The notes beneath the pieces are model-generated. The model saw nothing but the letters and a program-made list of their open reading frames with translations, had not been told where the DNA came from and did not search any database. From Vitellaria paradoxa (Eukaryota; Streptophyta; Magnoliopsida; Ericales; Sapotaceae), in assembly GCA_019916065.1 (NCBI GenBank), contig CM034242.1, positions 14,136,823 to 14,200,822 on the forward strand: a stretch of 64,000 bases of DNA, written 5' to 3'. The number at the start of each line of letters is the position of its first letter. The first letter of the stretch is position 1. Of the stretch, positions 10,919 through 21,447 are shown piece after piece. Both the position numbers and the translations under genes were made by a program.

Positions 10919-11060
10919 TGTTCGATTAGTAAAAATTAATTAAAATTTATTAATTTTTACTAAATTTTGACATTTTTTTTAATTAAATTTTATTATATTA
11001 TTTTTTTATCAAATTTTTATATTTTTACTGTAATTTTAAGCAACCAAGCACCATCTTAAA
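10919..11060. mobile_element. MITE family D relative
   Basis: Bounded by AAGGTGTTCGATTAGTAAAAA and AAGCAACCAAGCACCATCTT. The interior is composed of TTTACTAAATTTTGACA and TTATATTTTTACTG words shared with 13881-14017 and 52456-52613. Confidence 0.45.
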
Positions 11061-11357
11061 AACGTTCTTTCGAGTCAATAAAGAATCAATTCCAAACAAC
11101 AATGCTAGCAGATGGCAGGCCTCTGCGCCATTTTTTTTTTTTTTTTGGGTTAATTAATGACCCATGTTTAGGTGCTTCGAGATCCTATTGATTCAGGTGC
11201 AGGGCTAATACAACGCCTGATTTCTTAAATTTTGAACCGCTTAATACACTATATACTAATATAAATATATAAAAATTAAAGAAGTGTAAAGAAATTTTAA
11301 AAATTTTGAAGAACCATCCCCCCCCCCGGGGCTTCAGCCCTCTACTAACGGTGATAT

Positions 11358-11695
11358 TTAGGCCGCATTTACGAGACAGTTTTCTAAAATTTTTCAAACT
11401 GTTATAAATCTTTCATCAATTTTATTTTCGTGTGTATATTTTAGAATTCTTAAATTTAAAAATTTTTATTAATTTTTACAAACTTTTATAAGTATTTACT
11501 AACTTTTGCTAAAATTTATTGAAGTTTTATCAAACTTCTGACAATTTTTTCTGGTCAAAATAATTTGAATAGATCGGTGAGATTAGACCTTTTGGCAAAA
11601 AATTTTAATTTGTCTGTTAAATATTAAAAAAAATAACTGACGCATTCAAATTTTACCAAATTTTCTAACCTTTTGCCTTTCAAACGGGGATTAAG
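11358..11695. mobile_element. Possible MITE, about 340 bp
   Basis: Runs from AGGCCGCATTTACGAGA to TTGCCTTTCAAACGGGG, with a very AT-rich interior. End words resemble those of the family B element (GGCC.../...CAAACGGG). It ends about 200 bp downstream of the dirigent gene's stop. Confidence 0.4.
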
Positions 11696-11898
11696 CTCAA
11701 GAACGCAAAGTAGAAAATAGGAAGAAAACCACAACCCACAACTAAAAAGATTGATCATACGTAGAAGCAATTTTGCCAGCAGTAATTAACAAACACTAGA
11801 GCAAATTATTAAACTCCTTAAAGACAGACCCAAAAAAAGGGAAAAAAACCTAAAAAAGAAAACCGAAGGGTCCATTCAAATGCACACAACATTAATTC

Positions 11899-12468
11899 CT
11901 AATAACATTCATACAATTTAACATCCATCCGAAGACGAAAATAGTCAGGAAGTATAATCTCTTGTCCGTGAAGTGTCACAACGCCTCTTGCCATGAAGAA
12001 ATCCCCAGTTCCGCCAACCACCGACAGATCCCTCGTCTCTTCGTCCATGATGTCTGCACCCATGATGTTCAAAGTGCCTCTATACTCGGTTGAATTGAAG
12101 ACCAAAGAGTAGGCAAACCAAGCATTGTAAGTGGTCTTCATGTTGTAGAAATAGAACCCTTGGGCTCGTGCGAACGGGGGATCGGGAATACGGCGGTCGT
12201 CTTGTACCGTAACGGGATCGTCGAAAACCACCGTCCGTCCGAACAGGAAGTTTCCGAGTCCCGTCCCGTTCCGGAACGCGGTCATGGATGCTGTTGCATT
12301 TCCCGCGTTGTTGCCGTTGAACATGGTGTTGTGGTAGTAGAGCACCATGCGCTTGCAGGGTGTTTTGGGATCGAGGGTTTTGGGTGAACCAAAACGGGAA
12401 CATGAAGTGAGAAGCATGATGAAGAAAAGAATATTGATGGGAGGTTTCTGTATTCGTGCTCCTTTCAT
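11899..12468 (-). CDS. Dirigent protein, DIR-a subfamily (DIR6/DRR206-like)
   Basis: Secreted dirigent proteins steer the stereoselective coupling of coniferyl-alcohol radicals, giving (+)- or (-)-pinoresinol in the DIR-a clade, in the apoplast. The frame is 189 residues and intronless, usual for the family. Residues about 11-24 are a hydrophobic signal segment ending near Cys23-Ser24. The mature part begins with PCKRMVLYYHN. Recognisable blocks are VVFDDPVT, ARAQGFYFYN, GTLNIMGAD, RDLSVVGGTGDFFMARG and a C-terminal LYECY. Cys38 and Cys188 are placed to form the disulfide known in the family. N-glycosylation sequons are NAT, NGT and NST. The ATG gives the family's normal N-terminus. The frame is intact, unlike the other three genes. 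Product chirality cannot be predicted from this sequence alone. Assignment to the family is firm; to DIR-a, likely. Confidence 0.93.
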   Translation of the reverse strand: MKGARIQKPPINILFFIMLLTSCSRFGSPKTLDPKTPCKRMVLYYHNTMFNGNNAGNATASMTAFRNGTGLGNFLFGRTVVFDDPVTVQDDRRIPDPPFARAQGFYFYNMKTTYNAWFAYSLVFNSTEYRGTLNIMGADIMDEETRDLSVVGGTGDFFMARGVVTLHGQEIILPDYFRLRMDVKLYECY

Positions 12469-12542
12469 GCCTGGTTGGCTGGCTAGCTGGCTGCTGTGTG
12501 TTTTGTCTATTGGGTCGTGCTAGATTAGAGCCATTTCCCTTC

Positions 12543-12552
12543 TTATTTATTG
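12543..12552 (-). promoter_or_regulatory. TATA-like box of the dirigent gene
   Basis: The minus strand reads CAATAAATAAGA about 75 bp upstream of the ATG. That is a plausible distance for a TATA element with a short leader, but the sequence is AT-rich and the match is inexact. Confidence 0.4.
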
Positions 12553-12619
12553 AGGTATGTATGTCAATATCTTCGGATTCGGGGGTTGGACCGAGGCACT
12601 GGTGCATCAGTTGACGGTC

Positions 12620-13880
12620 AGTGCAGTTGTTTTAACTTGTCCTTATAAAAATCAGTATAATTCATTCAAATCATGGTATGCTTTAAATATTTATCTCCTG
12701 TTTAAAAATTAATGGTTAAGATATACATTAATTATCTTGTGCATTTGAGCACGATTCTATCCTAAATTTAATATTTTTTTAGTCTAGTTGGGTAACATGG
12801 TGTGTTTAGAATTTAAAAATTTTCACAAATTGTTATAAAATTTAAATTTTTTACTTACTATATAAATTACAAGTTATAATTTTTATAATTTTATATTAAT
12901 TTTTATAATTCTAAACACTCCTGAGTAAGAAAGATTAAGGAAAGATTGACGCATTGCATCAAGTGATAGTATAGCACTTTCATGTAATAATAACTCCTCA
13001 TTACTTATCGTGTATCAAACTAATCCTTGGGAGTTTTTTATTCGGGGTGTGGCCAGTAACACACCCATGTTATCAATTAAAGGAAAAAAATATACCTAAA
13101 AATATAAAATATATATAGTAGTTTTGGTAGCGTGAAACCAAAATTTCTAAACTCATCAAAAGTATAGTCAAAACCAAGGGCAGAGTTAGTAAATTTTTTG
13201 TCCTTATGTAACTAAATAGAGGTGACTTTTTGCTGTCTTGGGTTATAAATTAAGAATTAAATTGAGTTATAAATAGTTGGGATAAGATGCTGTATAATAT
13301 TAGTACTAAAAAAATTTTAAGTCAAAATCTTATTTAGATTATAGTCTATTATAATTAAGGCATACCTTTGTCTTTGGTCACTATGATGAATTTTAACAAA
13401 CTAGAGAGTCGATTACTTATTTAATTTTTTAATTTTTTGTTACAAAATAGAAGACATATACGGTAATTTTGACAATCATAAAAGTAAATCTCAATAATAT
13501 CATGGCTCCGATCATACTTTTCACTTATCATTTTGTCTTCCATGAGTGATTTAAGTAGAAGGAAATAGCTCCCATTGAATGTTTTTTTTTTAATAAAAAA
13601 AATGTTAATGACTATAAATATATAAATCATGATATAATTTATTCTTAACATATAATCGAGTTAAAAAAATTTTAAAAAGTGGATGTGTTTGAACAATTAA
13701 CGGAATATTACATGGTATATATGGTCGTAAGTTATTGGCTGTAGGGGCATTGTCGAGGCTTCGTATAAATGCTTGGTTGTGTAGACATGGACGGGGCTCA
13801 GTCTTTTTTTTTTATTTTATTTTATTTTATTTTTTCTGATTGTTTACAATTAAAAGAAAAAAAAAGAAGTAAAGAACAGT
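12620..13880. other. Intergenic upstream of the dirigent gene, AT-rich
   Basis: No gene is seen. A possible ~125-bp MITE lies at 12795-12922: its ends GTGTGTTTAGAAT and ATTCTAAACACTCC are inverse of each other, and it contains ATAAATTACAAGTTATAATT. Confidence 0.45.
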
Positions 13881-14017
13881 AGATGTTTGGTTAGTAAAAA
13901 TTTGATAAAAATGTATAATAAAAATATAAAAATAATATATGATAAAATATAATTGAAAAAATATAAAAAATTAATAAAATTTGGTAAGTTTTATTTGATT
14001 TTGGCCGATTAAACATT
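13881..14017. mobile_element. MITE family D relative
   Basis: Left end GATGTTTGGTTAGTAAAAATT; right end TTTTGGCCGATTAAACATTA. The AT-rich interior carries AATATATGATAAAATATAATTG like 56381-56540. Confidence 0.45.
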
Positions 14018-14039
14018 AGTTATTGTTAAAGGCGCGTTT

Positions 14040-17000
14040 GATTCTTTACTCTTTTTTTTTTTTTTTTTGAAACTCGTGAGATTCTTCACCTAGATTAGGG
14101 AGTGATAGCTGAAATACTGTCTCCAATGGTTGTCAATCATCGTGCGTGAAATGGTTGTCAAACGTCCTCAAGGATAAGAGTGGAGGTTGGTGGGGGATTC
14201 AGGATGGTTGTTTAACGCGAATTTCAAAATTTGAAATCGTGGTTGGTGGGTCAAAACTTAAAAATTTAGTAGTTTAAATATATTTATGTTTTATTTAAAA
14301 TTAAAAAAAAAACTCGAATATATTTTTATTATTAAATAAAATTTTAATAATTTCGACCTTAATGTTATTACTAAAGTTGACATTAAAAATAATATTAACT
14401 TATAAGAATCCAAACTCTTTTTAAAAACAGAAGATTGACATTATTTTTAATGTCAATACGGTAACAACATTGAAATTGAAAATCGTTGAAATGAAATTTG
14501 ACAATTTATATGCATTTATATTTTTTTAATTCTAAAAAAATATAAATACATTTAAATTATTGAATTTCAACTTAATAATCCCTTGCCCATGTACCCGAAC
14601 TAACATTAAAGATTGTCAATCCCCACAAATCCACCTTTCTCGATCCATCATCAGAATTGTCGTAACATAAAAAGGGAAAGAGATTGAATTGATTTTGATA
14701 TTAGTTCTGTGATATCGATCCGAGGGACAGTTGAATATCAAAAAACGGCGAAGTTGACATTGATTTAGATATCAATTCAATAATATTAAGGTTAAGAATC
14801 ATCGAATAAAAATTTAATTATTTAAATATATTTATATTTTTTATTAAAAAAATATATAAATTATTTAAAATAATAAATTTTAATTAAATGATGTCAAATT
14901 TACTTAATGTTTCAAAAATCGGATCGTTCATTGAACCGGACAAGTAACCGGGTAACGGGTTAGTGGTTCAACAGGAATTGAACTCGAGTTAAACTGTGAC
15001 GTCATAAATATATTTAAATATATAAAAAAAATATAAAAATATGTTAAAATTATATAATAATTTTAAAAACTTATATTTTTTTACATATTCTTTTACTCTA
15101 TTTTGTTTTACTAATAAAAAGTGTCAACAAAATGTGTTATAAAATAAAATCACTTAAAATTAAGATATTATATAAGTAAAACTAAGTAAAAATAAAAAAT
15201 AATAAATATCAGTGATTCAGTGGAATAATAGTACTTTACCGTAAAATAGTCTCAAATTTGATTATAGGTTAGTATATGTTAATTTATTTATTTTATTATT
15301 TAAAAAAATAAAAAAATGCACTAATTCAATCGATAAAATTGATATTGGTTCGCTAGTTCATTGGTTAAACCGATGGATTATTAATTTTAGGCCGATTCAA
15401 ACTTTCTACTGAATTTTATTAGTTAATTGGATCTTTTCTTAGATTAGTTCTTGATTCAATTAGTTGAATCGGTCGGTGCGATCCGATTTTTAAAAGCATG
15501 AATTTACTCCTTCAAAACTGTGATCATTTTCAGTCAGAGCTCCCGAATTCCGAGTCCAAACCCTGCACAATCCATTACTATTATTATTATTATTATTATT
15601 ATTTCTGCTAGCAGGCAGTTTAGCGTGGCCTTCCCACCATGCAAATATAAAACATAAAACACATGTTGCAAATCAAGTTTTTAAAATTGGAGGAGGAAAG
15701 GACAAGTCTCTGAGAACAGTGCAAAGTCTTGAAAGACACAAAATTCTGTTTTTACAGCCAAATGGTTGCTTATATATATATCAACTCACACGTGTCCAGT
15801 ACCTTAGAAAAATCGGTAGTAGAAAATCTATCCAAAAAATAAAAATAAAATAAAATTAATTTTCATAGTGGAAATGGATGTTTAATATATTCAAACTATA
15901 AATTACTCGAGCTCAAAAGTATGTAAACATAATTTGACTTATAAAAATTTAAATATAAATTTGTAAAATAAATTTACACGAGAAATTATAAAAATAATTT
16001 GTAAAAATAAAAATTACTAATAAAAAATTAATAGTAATGTAATTTTGATCCAAACACACTTTGACCAAAACTAAATCATAAGAAAAATCTGAAAACTAAA
16101 AATTACTAAATAAAAAATAAGATGAAATACAAAAGATAATATGTGAAGTGCAACTATTTACTCTTTTACTTTTCTTAATTTTTTTTTGGACTTTTTTGAA
16201 TAAAATTATTTATGAAAAATTCTCAAACTAGTTAAAAACTCAGTCCTCAAAAAAAAAAAAAAAAAAAAAAAAAGAAGAAGAGAGAGAAGAAGTCATTTTT
16301 TTATCAAAATAAAATTTCTTGAATTATAGAAGTCTAATATAATATATTTGTTGTCAATATTAAAAAACTTACAAAATGTTAATAAAATATTAAAATTATG
16401 GAATTTTGTCTCAACTGGTCCCCATTGGGATTCTTGAATGCCAGCCAGCATTCTCATATCAATTCAGTATGTGGTAATAAAATTTAAGAAAAATTAAATT
16501 TCAGTGTCTGCCAAATTATTATAGAGAAAGATAGAAAGAGAGAATAAAAGTAGAGTCTATTCTTTCCTCATAATTAACCCAATAAAAAAACTTTGCTGTT
16601 TTGCAATAAAAATGAATATTTTTTATACTAAACTTCATGAATGGCTTGTATATTTTTAATAAAAAAATTATTAATAAAAAAATAAAAAAGAGATTTATAA
16701 TTACTCCTATACTTTGGAAATAGTGTAACATGAAGGTCGAGAAGAAAGATAGATTTCAAGGAATAAAAAAGTTAAATTAAAATGTTAATTTATTAAAAAA
16801 TAATTTTCATTCATTAATTCTATTTCTCAAATTAAATTAAATAAAATGCGTACTTAGAATCTCTCTCTCTTCCTTATCCCTTGTTCCTTTGTTTTTTATT
16901 TTATTTTATTCATTTTTTCTCATTCTATAGATATTTAATTCGAGCATACTATTGATAATCAGAAAAGAATGTTAGAAATGCAAACAAAAGAATGATGAAA

Positions 17001-17675
17001 AATAAGGGGTAGAAGATGAAAATTTCTTTTATAATAAAAAATTGTACCTTCCTCTCCTCTTTAAACCCCCCAACACACACGCACACAAATCAACAAATCA
17101 TCCGGTGCCAACCTTTAGATTACCAAAAACCAACATTTCCATTCTGCAAACTACAAAACGCAAATTGAAACTTAGAAAGTTCATAGAAAACTCAAATTAA
17201 GACCTAAAAAAATTCACAGAAAGCTCAAATTATTATTCATCTCCAATCAAAACTTGACGATTGCAAAGCTGATAATACGGCTCGAAGATGGATTATCCTG
17301 ACTGTGTAGCGTCAGCTGATTAATGTTAGGCAAGAAAGAAAAATAGCAAAGACTTTTGGCGAAGCATTTATTGTGAAATTGGAAACTTTTTTTTTTTTTT
17401 TTGGGCTTGCTCGTACCAAAAATCGGAATACAAATCCGATTACTTTCGATGCCGAAAATTTGACTACCGGACCATTTAGACGGGTAAGGTCTTAAATGCT
17501 TGATTTGACCTAGAAATGAGGTCTCATAAATGGCAATTATGAGCTTGACGACCTCAAAATAGACTCTGTCCCTAGGTTGAATTTGAGGCCTAGGTTTTCT
17601 GATGTGAAAACCAATTATTTATGGAGTGCCCTTGTCTATTATTTGTTGCACAACACAGAGATTCTGATTAAGGAG
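14040..17675. other. Intergenic, AT-rich, no gene
   Basis: Low-complexity DNA with homopolymers (A21 near 16250) and an (ATT)n microsatellite at about 15578-15604. Degenerate words such as ATTAGTTAATTGGATC...GGTTAAACCGATGG (15345-15480) look like an old repeat. A long run of short open frames carries no recognisable domain. Confidence 0.5.
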
Positions 17676-17679
17676 TTTT

Positions 17680-17812
17680 TGGTGGAATAAAAAATTAAAT
17701 AATTTGAAATAATTTATGAATTTATAATTTATATAATAAAATAAAAAATAAATAATTTTTAAAAATTTTTAAAATTTTTTAATATTTTTTATTTCACCAG
17801 ACACATCTTAAC
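17680..17812. mobile_element. MITE family A copy (degenerate)
   Basis: TTGGTGGAATAAAAAATT at the left, ATTTATAATTTATATAATAAAATAAAAAATAAATAATT in the middle, and TTTCACCAGACACATC at the right match the family A pattern. Confidence 0.45.
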
Positions 17813-18479
17813 TTAACTTGATGATTTGAAATGTTTGGTAAAGATGACTCCATCATTTTAAGAATCAGTAACAGTATTTTGATAATAGTTACTAACAATT
17901 TTTTTTTTTTTTTTTTTTTGTAATATGATGTAAATCAACTTTATTATTTATATGTTAATACAATCTAATATTAGATTAATTGATTTAAAATTCTTAATTA
18001 TAGTCTAAATAAAAAATGACAAATTTTGTAATTTAGTTGATGTAATGGGACAAAACGTTTGGGACATATTTCTTGGGACAAATTCAAAAAATACTCCCAA
18101 AAATTTACTAATCTGTATATAAGTTTTTAGGTAAGCGGGTCACTAGACCTTCTTGCCAATTAGTGAGATCGCTCGTGGCATTTTCTCTCCTTATTTGGTT
18201 TTATTATAATCTAGTACATCGTGAGTAAAAAAAAAATGAATTTAATGAACTGTTAATTAGGTATATTTATTAATTTGAGTCTCATGATATATAAGAAAAC
18301 ATATATGTGATTTTTGGGGGGGGGGGGAATAGAATAAGAATAATTTATGTAATTAGTAGAGTTAGTCGACTCAAATTCAAAACCTTGACTATAAGTGCCT
18401 GGGATAATTTTCTTTTCAATTGAACTAACACCTCTTCTCGAAAAAAAAAATAAAACAAAAATAAACAAAAGGCCTAATT

Positions 18480-18800
18480 TCTTACTCTAAAATTTGATGG
18501 GCAGAGCTTTTACACGACAAATTGTGCAAGTACAAAACGATACCAGATTCACCACAAGTGGAGTCCAAGAAAAGAGAGAGAGAGAGTTTAGTACGCTGAC
18601 GAATGGCAAGAAAAAGAATGGTGCTTTTGTCCCCCTTCCAAGCCAAGTCAATGGTGCTTGCTTTACTAGTAATCGCAAGCCTTCAAGGCTCTGGTCTCCC
18701 TCTCCAGATTGAAGAGAAATGTAGAAGGTAATTAATTTCTCGACTTTCCTTCTCCGAATCATCTTGGTCTTTTACATGACTGATGAGTTGATCCCAAAGC
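18480..18800. other. GC-richer unassigned island
   Basis: This 300-bp patch is less AT-rich than its surroundings and has open frames of 72 residues on + and 91 on -, neither with a recognisable domain. It contains GAGAGAGAGAG and a CTCTGGTCTCCCTCTCCAG block. It could be an exon remnant or a non-coding transcript, but nothing in the sequence decides this. Confidence 0.3.
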
Positions 18801-19187
18801 ATTACATACTTATATATATATATATACACACATCACATAAAATGAATAAGAAGGGGATCAGTAATGGTTCCTGACCAAAAGGGCTATGAAACTCTAGTCT
18901 TTAGAAATTCAGAGAATATATATATATTTTTTATTGACTCTACACTTAATATTTATATCAATTGAATAAAGTGTTAACTACTAAAGAGTTAACATTTTTC
19001 TTTTCTAAATTATAAATAAAATAAAAAGTTAAAAAATTAATTTTTTAATAATTACTTACAAAAAAAATTAATTTTTTGGATTGTGCGTACAATTAATTTT
19101 TTTAAACAAAAATTTAGGAGGAATTGTATGTTTGTTGCAGGCTTAACCTATGTCCACTGCCACAAAGTGGGGAAAAATACCATTTGT

Positions 19188-19530
19188 ACATATAAATTGC
19201 ATCGTTAAAAAATTTTTACACTATAGTTAAACAATCCTAAAATTTTAAAAAATGACGTATCTTATTTAAGGAAAATATTACTATTACATATAAATTTTAT
19301 GATTAAAAATTTTTTATAATATATAGTGAAGCAGCCCTAAAATTTTAAAAACTGACATATCTTATTTTAGTAAAACATTACTTCTACATATAAATTTTTT
19401 TGCTAAACAAATTTTATACTATAATTAAGTAGTCTTGAAATTTTAAAAAATGACAAATCTTATTTCAAGAAATTATCACTAGTATATATAAAATTTTTTG
19501 GGTAAAAAATTTATATGTTAAAGTCAGTTT
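19188..19530. repeat. Tandem repeat, about 100-bp unit x3.4
   Basis: Unit starts ACATATAAATT at 19188, 19286 and 19386, and AGTATATATAAAA at about 19491. Each unit contains (C/A)CTA(T)A-TTAA, then CCTAAAATTTTAAAAA(A/C)TGAC and TATCTTATTT. Spacing of 98, 100 and 105 bp shows a decayed minisatellite. Confidence 0.75.
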
Positions 19531-19534
19531 GAAA

Positions 19535-21080
19535 AATACCATTAAGGCCGCTTTGAATTTTTTTGAATCTTTTAGCTAAAATTTAAAATTTTGAATTTAG
19601 TTCGAATTTTTTAATTTGAATTTTTCAGAGGTCAACCCCTAAAAAAGTTGGGTTCCAAGTTTTTAGAGGTCATTCCTTAAAATCTGATTTTTTTTTTTCT
19701 TAATTGTTATATATAGGGTTTGTTTGGCATTCACAAAAAAAAAACTTCAACTTTCAACTTTTCCAACATTTTTAACTTTCACCGAATATTAAAAAAAAAA
19801 ATTACAACATAAAAAACCACTAACTTTTTCCAACACAAAAAAAAAAAAGAAAAATCTCTAAATTAACAAAAGTTTCACTTTTTTTAAACCTCCGAACTGG
19901 CCCATTATTCAAAACTTGGCAACTCAACTAATTTTACTATTTATGCATAAATTATTCAGCATTTATTATTAATGACGCATAAAACTAAAAAGCGAAATAA
20001 TCTAAAATTTAAATGATCTTAGAAATTTAACTGTATAAAAATATGCAAAGGCTAAATATTTTAATCCCATATGAACAACCCATATTAAATAATATTTAAG
20101 AAATTGAAATAAAATAAAGAATGGAAATAAAAAAAAAAAAAAACAATGTTAATTAATGCAAAATGAAAGAAATGTAAATTTCTACTACAACTACAAAGCG
20201 TACATTTTTTTTTTTTTTTTGATGCAAGTATTGTTAAAATAAAATTTTAGAATAAAATAAAGAGTAATCACAAATAAATTTACTATAAATTTAGTTATCA
20301 GTAAATTTCGTGACAATGAAAAGTCAAGTGTTATATAAAAATTTACATATGAACTTGAATTTGATTTGTACATATTTATATATAAAAATTTACTTTTGGT
20401 GATGCATTATTATTAGACATTGATTAAGTTCTATATATTAAGTTATTTTTATTTGTTAAATACCGTTTACAGTATTAATTATGATTCTTTTAGGCTTAAA
20501 TTTTGCACCAAAAAAATAAATAAATAAAAGAGCCTAAATTTGGCTCCAATAACTCCATTTCCTGCATACAACAGAAACTCGATAATTTTGGAGCTTTTTA
20601 ATCTCTACAAACTTATACTAAATCTCTACAAAATTCAAATTTTTATTCACAGCACGAATTATAAATTATAATTTTTACAAATTTATATTAATTTATACAA
20701 CTCCAAACGCACTTAAATTAATGTATTGTTTTGCCAGTATTTTATTATATTTAAACCAATGAATGAAAAAATACAATTCTAGCAATTTTAAAAAAAAAAA
20801 ATTACAGGTTCCTAAAGTTGAAATATAACTTTTAAAGTTGAAATTATATTTTAAACATAATTTTCTTAAAAACCCAAACGCTAAAAATACAACTTCAATC
20901 CTGAATTTAAAATCAAGCAAAAGTGTTTGTCAATATCTTTATCCGGTCATTCTGGGCATATATGGTTTGTGGGAGGTGAAGCGGACAGAAAGTGATTTCA
21001 TAGGGAATAATTTCAACCCCACTACTTGGGTACGTTTTGAAAGGTAGATACCAAAACCAAAGCCAATCATTGTTGTTCAA
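19535..21080. other. Intergenic, AT-rich, no gene
   Basis: Homopolymer-rich non-coding DNA. A short MITE-like segment at about 20620-20715 ends CTCCAAACGCAC. No RNA gene was found. Confidence 0.4.
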
Positions 21081-21089
21081 AAATTCAGA

Positions 21090-21268
21090 GTCCGTTTAGA
21101 AACTCAAAATTAGCACGTGCTAATTTGTAACAAGCTACTAGTAAATATAAAAATTATCAGATTATTCTTACTAATTTTTTCAAGTTATTAGCACATGAGA
21201 GTATAAATGTCAATATATTAAAAATTTGCCTTCTCAAAAATTAGCACATGCTAATTTTTCCAAACCAA
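21090..21268. mobile_element. MITE with palindromic ends containing a G-box
   Basis: The left end carries the perfect 20-bp palindrome AAATTAGCACGTGCTAATTT (21107-21126) just inside GTCCGTTTAGAAAC. The right end has AAATTAGCACATGCTAATTT followed by CCAAACCAAG. Size is about 180 bp. It lies roughly 180 bp beyond the CHX stop codon. Confidence 0.6.
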
Positions 21269-21447
21269 GCCTGATCAGCATGTGGCATTACAATGATTTC
21301 CTCACGAATGGCTCGGTTCATTTCCACCCTTACATAAGGAAAATTATAGTAAAATGAGGAGGAAATTGCATAACATTTTCCCCAATATTTGTTTATTTAC
21401 CAAGTGCTATGCATTTAAATCAACTTCCAGAAACTAAAACCCAATCA

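Noticed and set aside
12080..12607. 175-residue minus-strand frame overlapping the dirigent gene
   Set aside because: A shadow in another frame of the dirigent coding sequence; the dirigent frame has clear family motifs.
18494..18762. Open frames of 72 and 91 residues in a GC-richer island as a gene
   Set aside because: Low-complexity residues, no domain, and both strands open by chance; kept only as an unassigned island.
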